A stretch of DNA of 64,000 bases from Cephalotrichum gorgonifer (taxonomy: Eukaryota > Ascomycota > Sordariomycetes > Microascales > Microascaceae): NCBI GenBank assembly GCA_900312665.1, contig ONZQ02000011.1, forward strand, positions 511,454 through 575,453, given 5' to 3'. This document shows positions 1-10,407 of the stretch, piece after piece. The first letter of the stretch is position 1, and each line of letters opens with the position of its first letter. The position numbers and the translations under genes are program-made. Under the pieces are notes generated by a model that worked only from the letters and a program-made list of their open reading frames with translations, did no database searches and had not been told where the DNA came from.

Positions 1-3000
1 CAGAAGCAGAGCTAGGATCATCCTTGCGATTCCCCTGCTTGCACTGGGGAACGAGCTGACTTGTCTCGTACCTGGTTATCGTTCTCGTTGGAAGTGCCAG
101 GCTAAGTCGCACGGAAATGGGGATGTGCCATTACTTGCAGCACACGATCCAGGTTACACCTCGAGCTCGTCGAGTCATTGTTCACTGCCCAATTGTGACT
201 ACGAGTACCTTCAGTCTCTAAAGCATTTTCTTGTCGGAATTTGGTTTATCATAAATAAAAGATATATATATAAATAAATAACTGAACAACTGAACACCGC
301 CACCTTGCTTCAGCTCATCAAGGGCGATGTCCCCGAAACGGAAGATGATAAGGCAATATCAGCAAGCCATATTCCGCAAGCGACACAATTGAAGTAATAA
401 TACAGGACTTAAAGGCAAATCTGGAAAGTCCCATCCTGGATCCAGCAAGAGCAGGGTGCGCCGCATTTGTCCTGCTCTTACAAGGAGGAATGTGGGAAAC
501 CGAGGAAGAGCCGCACCACCCTCCCCATCCCCATCCCCATCCCATCCCTTGTTCGTAACTCGTATGAGATGCCACCACAAACGTTGTGTTAGGGGTAGGT
601 TTCGGCGTCAGGCCAGCAGAGAGAGTGGAGAACGCTGAGACCAGGTGCCGCCAAGGTCGTAATGAGGCCATGGGAGGACCCTAGATAATTTTGTTGCAAT
701 CCTTCAACGAGGCAGGCCTGTCCCTGCGAGGTTCTCGTCAAGCTGCCCACAGGCAAGCGGAGCGCTGATGGGGAGCAAGCTGTCACGAGGACGAGCGAGT
801 ATTGGCGAGAATTATTAATTCGGCCCTCAACCGGGTTTCAACATCGTCAGCCTCAGCTTTCGTCTCTAAACAGTCGATCCTGGCAAACAACGAACGCTCA
901 TGTGGGGTGGGACGTCGATCCGCTTCACTCCGTTAGGGATGGGTAAAGGCATGATGTACAAGTACAAGTGGGTAGCTCCCTGCTAGTGCCAATATCAGGA
1001 GGGTCGCTCAGTCATCTCCCCTGACTATTCTCGTACTATGTACCTGTAGTCCGCGGTAAATGTGGAGAAGGTCGCGAGATAGCGTTCAAGGACAGGACAG
1101 GCCACGTGGAGACGAGTTCCGATGGCAATTGTTCGGGGCGAGAGCCGCCAGTACCACGGCTGGCATAGGTCGAGATACGAGGGCGACGATACATGACACA
1201 AGGGCTCGTAAATAGTGCGTACTAGTATACTCGCGTAGATAGGTTAGAGTATTACCTAGTACGCTTGGTTCCGAAACACGGACAGCCCTGAGTTTGAAAT
1301 CTAGCGAGTATAACAGCAACCCAGATGACAAGATCTCCAACGTCCCGATCGTGGTAATACTGGTAGGCCACACTGCAGTTAATAATACCCCGCAGGACCA
1401 GATCGGTGGGAGGACTTTCACCACGCGAGGGCGAAGCGAGGAGCCGAAATCGCGAGTGGCGCTCCCGATCCAGCAGGGACGGTGAGTCGGACGCTCCTCC
1501 CCAGACTTGCACGTAACCATAGTGTAGATCGTGCTCTGGTTTTTAATACCTGGTAAAAAAGGGAAATTGCGAGCGCGGATTAGCGTGCCAATAGCCCTTC
1601 TCTTCAGGTCAACCGTCCTCAGCGCGTCATGTTAGTACGAGTACCTGGTATTAAGACGGGGGCAAAGGCTAGTGAAAAAAGAGCTTGGCCAGCTTTTTTT
1701 GTGGGGTGCATATTATATTACGGGCGTGGTGCTTGTAAGTCGAAGCGACGCAGGGACGTACGTTGCAAGTACGACATACATACGAGTAGTTATTAGTGCT
1801 TTCTCTCTCTCGGCGCTCCCGCCGCACCCGTTAGCGCTGCCGGTCTGAGCTACAGTACTACTAGTAAGGGACGACGGGGGTTATTAGTTAGATGACGAAA
1901 GTAAGCTTCTTAGGGGGACTCTTGTTTTGAGCTGACGTGCAGACCTAATATTAAAAGTATCCGCTGGCGGATTGACATGGATGCACCTGACAGAACTGAC
2001 AAGCCGACAAGCGAGGATGGACCTGGTAATGCGAGAGCGGTAATATTCGGAGCTCACGGCAATTATTGGGCACTTGAATAATACCCGTACTAATATGATG
2101 TTCGTATTGGGGAACGTTCGTGAGGCTAACAAGATGGCAAAAAGCGTGCTGCCAATACCTTTTCGTTACAGCCGCAATCTCCGCTCGGATCAGGTCGATT
2201 TCTTTTTTTTTTTTCCTTAATTGCACGAGTACTAGTGTTTCGCGCACGCACACTCGTCGGTCAACCCGAGATTCTACTCGATTCTACTCTAGAAACAAAG
2301 TAATATGTGTTTAACTTGCTCCCGTCGTCACCTGCGGCGTTGAGGGACACGGGCGCGCAGGATTCGGTTTCTTCTTGCATGAACTCTTCGTCTATTCACA
2401 TCGTCCCGCACCACGGACCTCTTGGCTCTCGGACGGGCGCCATGCTGAAGAGGAGGCCAAAGGGTCCCCGTGCGAGCTTAAGCTCGAGCTCTTGAGGTAG
2501 CACAGCAGGCACGGCACACTATCACAGTCCGAAAAGCCCCCACACTAGCACACTTCGCCATTCTGCTCTCATGTACGAAAGTTCAGACATGGATCCTCGT
2601 TCTCGTACTGTCTATAGTTACTTGGGTGTTTCGCCGCCCGTGTGCCCGAGGCCAAGCATATCCTGCCCGCTGCGGCCGAAGTACTGGCGGTCACATGCGC
2701 CACACAACCTGTCCCTCCCCCACCTCTTGTCCTCCGCCAGCGCCCCTCTCACAGTACGTTCGTACATTCCGTTCCGTCCTCCGCCCATCGCACCTCCGGA
2801 AGTAAGCAGCCCCGGCCCGTCTCCGGGAGAGAAGAGGTAAGGCCGCCCGCCCGCCGGCGGAGAAGAAAAGGCAAGGTTTTCCATCAACGGCTTTTTTTTT
2901 TCTTTTCCCAACGCCGTAATAAATCGAATCCTCCCCCCGGCACCTCCTATGGATTTTTCCGGTGGCTTCAACCCCTCGGCGATGAGGCACATGGCAAAGG

Positions 3001-4822
3001 GCCATCACATTCCGATCACCGAAATTTGTGGCGCACCCGAGGAGGAACAAACGAGCGAATGACACTACCACCCCTGCTCGCGAAAACCCCCGCTGACAGG
3101 CTCGAGGTGCAAGGGGGAGGAAGAACGCAACGCCTCCGCGGGGGGGCGTTCACTTGGTGTGCGTAAACCCCCTGCTTCGGTCACCTCGGGTATCCCCATA
3201 TCCCAGACGAACGAGAGAGAGAGAGAAAAAACTCATCACCCGCCAAATTCCAATCACACCGAGACACAGTAGCATCTCGTCTGGTCCTCCTAAAGTAATT
3301 ATTCCGTACCTGTATCACCCCGTATGATATATCTCCCAATTATATGAGTGAGCACAGGTATATCCCGGCCGCCGGGAAGGGCGTAAAAAGCAAGCCCTTG
3401 GCGCAACAGATCTCGGAGCCATCTCAAGCCCTCAAAAGGCTTTCCTTTTTCCAGCAGGACACACATATGCCGTCCTCCCCTTCCCCCTTTCCCCAGACTA
3501 CCCTGTCATCCTGTCTTACTCGTTCAAGTACGCACTTTACGGTGGGACGACCATTACGTATTGCCGCCCGGCCCGAATGCCTGTCACAGTGCGTACCCAC
3601 GCATGCTGTTGATCAGATCCGGTAGGCCGCCGAACGACGACGGCTGCTCGTCACAAGGGGCCGAGTTTGAGGGTCCTCACTTTGTAAGATAAGATCCCCA
3701 CATCGTGAAAGCGATCCCTAAGATCTGGGTTGTCAAGTGGGGATGGCAAGCGTAAGTACATCATCGCACAGAGCCAGAGCCACCGCCGGGTCGATCTAAA
3801 TGCAACGTCGTTGCACATGTAATATCCCCTCCCCACATTCTCTGCTCTAGCAGCGTCGCCTCCCAACTTCCCGTACTCTACTAGTAGAGAGATGACAATA
3901 TCCCGATCTTAACCTAGTCCACCGCCTCGCTACGCGAACTCAGCTTTTGAATTTTTTTCTTCGGCCCCAACCCGACCCCCCTTGTCCGCCAAGATTCTTG
4001 TCCTACCAAGAATCACAAAGTATCCCAGCGGAAAGTCTCGGAAAGCGGAGAAACCCTTGAGCACAACCCCGTTCACACTTGGAGTACGAAGTATTAGTTC
4101 TGAGTTTCGAGGTTGGACAAAATAGCCAAGTATTAGTAACTGTGCTAAGATGCCCCGCGCGCCGCGCACGTCCCCACAACCCGCATCGAGCACGGATGCA
4201 CATATGCACCGAGCGTTTCGCTCTCGATCCCCCTTCGCTCCTCTTTCCCTTTGCGAATATTAGGCCTTGGGATTTCGGCGGAATTGCGTGCATATGAGAA
4301 GAGGGGTAACTAAGGCCGAGGGTGTATTTTTTTGGGTCTCGAGTCGTTTGGCGGGCTTTGAGGCTTTGGATCCCGAATAACAGGAATGTAACATGCCTAT
4401 GCTGATACCACTGCAGATGTGGTAGATATCTGTCGTTTGAGTTGAAGAGCATCCACTTGTGACGTAGAGGAGGGACTTCCGGGTTCGAATATTTGCCGAT
4501 GCCCCCCAAATGACAGGTTGCCCTTGAAGCACTGATTCGTTGCATGGGGCCGTATTCGCAGTATGGAGGGCACGCAAGACTAGCCCCTCTCCGTGTAAGC
4601 CACCCTCTCACTCTACCGCCGTCGGAGTGCATGATGACTAGCGATGCCACCGCGATCTCTTCGCTCGAGCTGAGATGTCAAGGAGGCCCGTCATTGGGAA
4701 GTCGAGCCCTTGGTGCACAACAGAGGAAAGAACTGGCAGTCACATCGTCACCCTGACTGGGTAGAGAGAAAACCAGAAGTCACACTCTCAAGGCCACCAT
4801 TCAAGCTAGGCCATACTGGTGT
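1..4822. other. Gene-poor region, no supported gene
   Basis: No open frame here shows a recognisable domain, a signal peptide or a convincing spliced structure. The stretch holds homopolymer runs, a short CCCCAT repeat near 522-547 and many copies of GTAC-containing words between about 190 and 2300. It may be decayed repeat DNA, but no transposon feature can be pointed to. Confidence 0.6.
522..547. repeat. CCCCAT microsatellite
   Basis: Four imperfect tandem copies of a CCCCAT-type hexamer on the + strand, not inside a supported gene. Confidence 0.8.
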
Positions 4823-5420
4823 TCAAAGCGACACGGAAGTCCAAGATATATCTACTCTATGGGATCGCCAGAAGGTGAGAGAGCGTAGAACTTCGACCAG
4901 GACCCGAATATATATGTGCCTTACCCCGTGACATGTGTCAAACCCATGTTTGGAGGCTGCATACCGAGCATCTCTCTCTAGCTCCTCTAGGAGACCATTG
5001 CGCCGTAGTCCGCAACAGCCAGAGTAGGAGCAACTGGAGCCTTCTCTTAGATACAAGGTCGAGCGGCGGTCTATATTCACCCTCTTCCCATCAAACACCA
5101 TGATATCGAGACACCACTCTCCTCCTACTGCATACACCACCCCACGAACACCACGAATCCGCGGCAGGTCCGGGGGTGCATACGCCACAAGATGCAAAGG
5201 ACCCTTCATGCGTCCGTCAAACGTTAATAGTCGAAGCACCATCCCGGTCAACATATCCTGTAGGCGAAACATGTCTCCAGCCACGGCGTCCTCACTTCAC
5301 CAGCCTCGTGCGGCCGCTCTGCCCAAGTCTAGACGAGCCTCATCATCGGTGAAGAGGATCATGTTCATACGCATCCCCGTAATGGAACACCGAGAATCGC
5401 GTACTTCTAGATCCTATGGA
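4823..5420 (-). pseudogene. Possible gene relic with in-frame TGA
   Basis: On the minus strand one reading frame runs from about 5415 to 4823 and is broken by a single TGA near 5307-5305. The part before the stop contains VRDSRCSITG, faintly like the start of fungal HNH-type domains. The part after it is about 150 residues with protein-like composition (for example FDGRMKGPLHLVAYAPPDLP). No intact start, splice site or family match can be shown. It could be a chance open frame. A gene broken by a CGA to TGA change is the alternative I favour slightly. Confidence 0.25.
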
Positions 5421-5638
5421 GCACCATAACTTGGGTAAAGGGTACTTCGAGTCGGGTTGCCTTATGCATCCGCCCACCCTCGACCGATGAGCCGTGACCT
5501 CCGAGGCGGCCAAGCCAAACCATTTCAACCACGGACGGTCGTATAGAAGCAATGAACAGATTAAACGATTCTCCGTCCGGCTTAAAAGAGAAGGGAAGCT
5601 ATCAGGGTGGTGCACGTCGAAGAAAATAACCCAAAAAG

Positions 5639-5646
5639 AAAAAAAA
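5639..5646 (-). terminator. Pol III oligo-T terminator of tRNA-Glu
   Basis: Eight consecutive T on the transcribed strand start 2 nt after the tRNA 3' end. Confidence 0.85.
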
Positions 5647-5648
5647 GT

Positions 5649-5721
5649 CTCCGATGCTGGGGTTCGAACCCAGGTCTCGGCGGTGAAAACGCCGCATCCT
5701 AAACCCCTAGACGACACCGGA
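5649..5721 (-). tRNA. tRNA-Glu (anticodon TTC)
   Basis: Read on the minus strand, 73 nt fold into a full cloverleaf. The 7-bp acceptor stem is TCCGGTG with CATCGGA (one G-U). The anticodon stem CGGCG/CGCCG has 5 bp and a TTTTCAC loop, giving anticodon TTC. The T-arm CTGGG/CCCAG closes a TTCGAAC loop, which forms a perfect box B. There is no intron. A run of eight T on the transcribed strand (5646-5639) lies just downstream and is a good RNA polymerase III terminator. It should decode GAA glutamate codons. Confidence 0.97.
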
Positions 5722-8317
5722 TTCCCTGCTCCGTAGGTTACCTACCTGTCGGGAAGAGCTCAAACATAAGGGTACCGTGTGGTCTGTTTGTTTCGCTCCT
5801 TCCTAGGCTGTGGTGGGCGGTGTCTGGCGGATGGGGAAGGCGCGAGGGTGGTGCGTCCTCCGGCGGGTGGCTACGTTTTCGTCTGCAATGAGTAGAAACA
5901 AGAGAAGGAAGGAGGCAACTGGGGTAATGGGAGGCAGGAAGACGAGTCATAGGTGTTGTATGTTCCGTAGCTCTCTTCTTCCAAGAAGCGAGTTCCAACT
6001 TGTTCCATAAGAACATGTTAGTGATGGCCTTAGAAGCTGGCGATGCGGCCCCAGAGATAGAACGGGCTACGCCGGGAAGGCCAAGCGAGATCAGCAGTTA
6101 GGCACATATATTATCCACAGTCCGGACAACAACGACGTTATCTCCGGGTAGTCACAATAGAGAGATATCGGTAATCAAATCCTTCCAAGCTTATAAACGG
6201 ACCCAACTAGCGACTTCGGCTTCGGGTATATCCCGCTCCTTGACATACGGATCGTGCCTGCTGATATACCACCGAGATTCCGTCCGTAGTGTCCTTGCCG
6301 TATATATATTTGTTAACAGTGACTCGGGCTCTGTGTCTGTCATCTTGGATGACACCCTAATGAAAGATGAGGACTACGGCTCACCAGTCGACCCTGCAGC
6401 TGTGACTCGCAGTTTCTGCTGATTATATGGCTCCTTCTTCGTCCTCGTTTTCCTTTGTCAGCAGCTTATATTATTACCCCGTATACTTACCCAGGCTATT
6501 CGTGCCCCCATCCCGACGGCCCAACCCAACCTGCGGTACCAGCTGTATGAACGGAGGTCCCTGCTTCCACCGAGGCGGGATATCCTGAACCGCGGGCCAT
6601 AGGTAAGCACATCCGACCGCATCTCATTTCGAGATGAGGTCCTCCCCGCTCCCTTGTATGGGTTAAGAATCGTTCGGTATGGGGCTATGTCAAGTGGCTA
6701 GGCGGGGGAGGGGGTGCGGCTACTACTACCCCGGCCGGGACCGGCGCTAGCAGCCGGCCCTAGGCCAAACCGCGGAACAGAGACCGCTACCTCCCTATCC
6801 AACCGTTGTAAGCCCTCGAAGCCGGGACCTCAATATGCAACCTTGCAGGCGGAGTGGCGTGACCTTGTTCGCTCCATTCCCCGTCTCCGGCCCTTGCCCC
6901 CTCCTCCCTACTCTTCGCACATCCCCCTTGCTCTCTATATAATCAAGCTCCTGGCAACACAGATTCATTGAACCAATGCCACCGTTTATTTGACAATCTT
7001 TTATTCTCGCTGTGATTCCAATGCGTTTTATCTACCAACCAGTCTCCTGAAAAGAAGTATTGCTTATATAGTAGCCTCATGCTAGCGAAAGAACACAAGA
7101 ATGACATCGATATGATAGACGAGTATGTATTCGAACTGTTGAATTAACAGCAACGACATCCTTTGGGTATACAGACGTAGCGCAGGGAGTATGAGCACGG
7201 GCATAGGTCATTCAACTCTGTGGCGAGCGCGCACTTACACAGCGACTGCCAAGCTTGGGGGTGAAATCCCCCTCTTTAAAGTATTACTTATAGTCCCAAG
7301 TCTTAACCACTAGTTCTGAATTGTTACACTTTAGGCCAAGATACTGTGTCCTTACTGGTTGATATCTTCGTCCCTGTAATAGCTCTAAGTGGCAGATCGG
7401 GGCGGTGGTAGCTGGAGTGTTGTCACTGTTGCTTGGGGTTTGGTTGATGAATAAGCATAGCTAGTGATCCAAAAGGCTGGGTACACACACGCCCAGGAAC
7501 AAAAGTAGTCTTCATCTAACTAGTTTTCAAACCAGGAGCGTGGGCCTACAAATCTCGTCAGCAATAGCGAGAGACTATATGTACTGTCCATGTAGAATAT
7601 GAGCTTGTCCATGTAGTATATGAACTTGTCCATGTAGTATATGAACTTGTCCATGTAGTATATGAACTTGTCCCATGTAGTAGGGATAAGGGGCGGGATT
7701 CTGCTTGTCCAATTCACCGCTACATAGCAAGGCTGCATCCAGGGAAAGGTAAAACGGGAGGGTGAGCGAGGCCAAAAAAGGGGAGAGGGGGAAGCATTTA
7801 CTCGTAGAAAAGCTCCACCTACACTGCAAGTTTAAGTCGGTCGCATCTGTAGGACCTGCCAGTGGCGGGATTGCAGTCCTCTCTCACCAAAAATACGCAA
7901 ATGCGCCTGCTTGACGCAAATGCGTCTGCATGGTGGACGCCTGGCCATGTACCATCGGAATGCAAGACAACGACTCCTACTGTCATGGTTGTTTATGGTA
8001 CCTTCAAAACTAGGTTATAATTCGTATTACTCAGGTAGTGTAGACCTCGCAGGTGCTGAGTTTGAAGTCCTTCACTCCGGGTGGTTCAATATGGTTATGT
8101 ACTACTCGGTTAGATATGGCGCAGACCCATTCGTTGTTCTTTCTTTCGCTGTGCCATGATTCATCATTTCAACACACCTCCCAACCTTACATAGACAAGG
8201 CACTTGAACATAAAAGTTCTCTAGGCCCCTGCCTGACTAGACGGCGGTAATAATGTTGTCCTCCAGTCTCTCATCGGACATTCGCAGCCCTTATTTCTTG
8301 GACGCAATTATCGTCGC
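5722..8317. other. Intergenic, no supported gene
   Basis: Only short frames without recognisable motifs. It contains the 21-bp tandem repeat at 7585-7680 and a short direct duplication of a CGCAAATGCG-type word near 7897-7933. GC-rich patches near 6700-6900 do not resolve into exons. Confidence 0.6.
7585..7680. repeat. 21-bp tandem repeat, about 4.5 copies
   Basis: A unit reading TGTCCATGTAGTATATGAAC(T) is repeated about four and a half times. The first copy has two substitutions and the last has an extra C. On the minus strand the unit stays open (MDKFIYY per copy), but no gene surrounds it, so this is taken as a noncoding minisatellite. Confidence 0.9.
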
Positions 8318-9016
8318 ATGCCCTTTCCCTCCACTTATATCTTCATTGAGAAACAAACCATCATGACGCCTGTTGGTGACCCCAAGAACAAGAATCCGCC
8401 CTCGGACGAGACTTCCCTGTCCCTCCCTCCCTCTCCTCCTGGACTGCCCGCTAGCCGTGCTGGGAATGCTGCTCCTCGTCCTTGGGACTCTGCTTCCACA
8501 ACCGAAGATCATCGTGCTCCTATCGGGAAGGCCGCGCCTTCCATGGGACATGCTATCCATAAAGCTAGGGAGCCCACTCCTATCTCTAGCAATACCGCCC
8601 ATGTTGCTGGCGATGCGGCTTCTGTCCCTGGTGGTCTAAATCCCCATGATCCCCAGCCGGGCAACCATGCACTTCACCGTGGTGCCTGCTGGGCTTGGTC
8701 CAAGGACATCGACGACACAGCGGCCCACTGCCCCGTCCAATTCCAGGGAATCAACTTTCTACCCCTGGCAGCCACCCTATCCAGCACTTCCTCCCTCCGG
8801 GTCGAGCTCGAGGTCGACAACACCGCACCTCCTTCCGCGGGTACGCCACAGCCCGCCCAGGATCTCGTCAACGACTTCGCACCTCGCCTGTGGGTCCACC
8901 GCACCCCGCCCAAGATCTCGATGAGATTCTTCTCTGTACGGCGCGAACCTCCCACCCAACTCTCAGCAGTACCCATGGGATGCCAACTTCGAATATCCAT
9001 CCGAGTGAAGCTCTGA
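8318..9016 (+). CDS. Doubtful hypothetical ORF
   Basis: An ATG-initiated frame of 232 codons, rich in Pro, Ser and Ala, with no signal peptide, membrane segment or recognised domain. In its last third the sequence holds two imperfect copies of a CGCCCARGATCTCG-containing segment (about 8840-8880 and 8905-8935). After them protein-like sequence (LYGANLPPNSQQYPWDANFE) appears in a different frame near 8930-9007. That suggests either a chance frame or a gene damaged by a frameshift. There are no obvious splice sites. A gag-like or low-complexity protein fragment is possible but unproven. Confidence 0.25.
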   Translation: MPFPSTYIFIEKQTIMTPVGDPKNKNPPSDETSLSLPPSPPGLPASRAGNAAPRPWDSASTTEDHRAPIGKAAPSMGHAIHKAREPTPISSNTAHVAGDAASVPGGLNPHDPQPGNHALHRGACWAWSKDIDDTAAHCPVQFQGINFLPLAATLSSTSSLRVELEVDNTAPPSAGTPQPAQDLVNDFAPRLWVHRTPPKISMRFFSVRREPPTQLSAVPMGCQLRISIRVKL

Positions 9017-10407
9017 TGCTAGTGAAGTAGGGGAGATGATCTTGACTCTGGCCCAAGCGCTGGAGGCTCGGCAAGGGTCGCGGATGTTCTCTGGAGTGCT
9101 CTTGCTCTTGCTATTCCTTCTCCTTATTGTTATCTCTTTCATTATTCTTTCTCTTTCTTATTTTCCCTTATTTTCTCTTCTGTTTCCCTTCCCTTACCCC
9201 CCTTATTCCTTCTCTAAAATCTAGAAGGGGGCGATGCAAGCAGGGATGGCCTGAGGAAATAAAGGAAGGAGACCACGCATTTCTTAGGTTATCTTATAGT
9301 TTGTTTCCCTCGGCAGTGATACAAGTACATTTCCGACCGTGTGTTCTCTCTGTAATTTGAATTTTGAATCGAGGAACTTCAAGAGGTTTGTTACGCATCC
9401 GTTGCAGCCGTGCGTGGTGTAAGTGCAGACTAATGACAGGAATGCGGGGCCGGGCCGCTGTCAGTGGGTCTGCCAGTTCGCCTCTCATATATGAATTGGT
9501 AGGAGTACATTGTCCCATATGGTTATTACCTTGTACTCCACATACGGATCATCAGCCCTACAATCCGTGGCCCGTAGGTAATAATACCTGGAATCCCGCG
9601 GGGAAGCGCAGTCTGTACTTCGTAGGCATACGAAATACAATGTATTAATGCCTGCCTACCCACCTGAGGGCTTTCCATGCGACCACCGCCAACACTGTGG
9701 GCACTCACCTTTCACCCGCCCCTTTTTCCCTTCTCCCCGGCCCTCAGCCCAAGCTCTCGGATCTTCGTTAATCCCGCTTGTGCCACGTCTCTGTTCAACT
9801 CTAAAACTCTCAGTTCGATTAATATAATATCTCTCCGCTTCCAGTCATTGTACTTCCCATTCCCACCATCTATTGCTCAACTCCTGATATATCTTCCATT
9901 TTGTCCCACTTTCGTTTATTTTGCTTGGTTTTAAGCAAGTAAGAACATGAGCATGTAATGCTGAGATTGGTGTGCCCGGTGCTCTTCAATGTCTACAAGT
10001 GAAGCTGGATATGATCCGAGCTTGAAAGTCTTACCGCCACGATTGAAATAAACTCCTTTTGTCGCTCATCATTCCAGGAACTGGACTCGTCGCTGATCCC
10101 TCCCTAATATAATTCATCCAGGAACCCAATGTATAACTGGTAGGCTTTACTTGAGACGAGATCCCCGTCCTCGTGTAACTCCTAGTATCAGTCTTATATC
10201 CGCTCTCTGGTAAACCTGGTATATAGGTAGGGTCATCTATAGAATGTCTAGACTACTATTCGGTCCCTGTCTATACCTCCTGGTCGTAAACTCATGATAG
10301 TAACGTTCGAACCAATAAATAAGAGATGCTGTGATCCAAAAAACTGCACAAATCCACGAACCCTCCCTACCTCCAAATTATTACCCAAGGAACCCTAACC
10401 CCCCTCC
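9017..10407. other. Intergenic, pyrimidine-rich tract, no gene
   Basis: A C/T-rich run lies at about 9100-9220, and another pyrimidine-rich stretch at 9700-9920. No coding signal was seen. Confidence 0.6.

Noticed and set aside
2642..3166. 174-codon plus-strand frame rich in Arg and Pro
   Set aside because: No ATG with context, domain or codon-like pattern; it contains long homopolymer runs.
4481..4500. GGGTTCGAATA resembling a tRNA T-loop
   Set aside because: The flanking bases do not pair as a T-stem and no A-box lies upstream.
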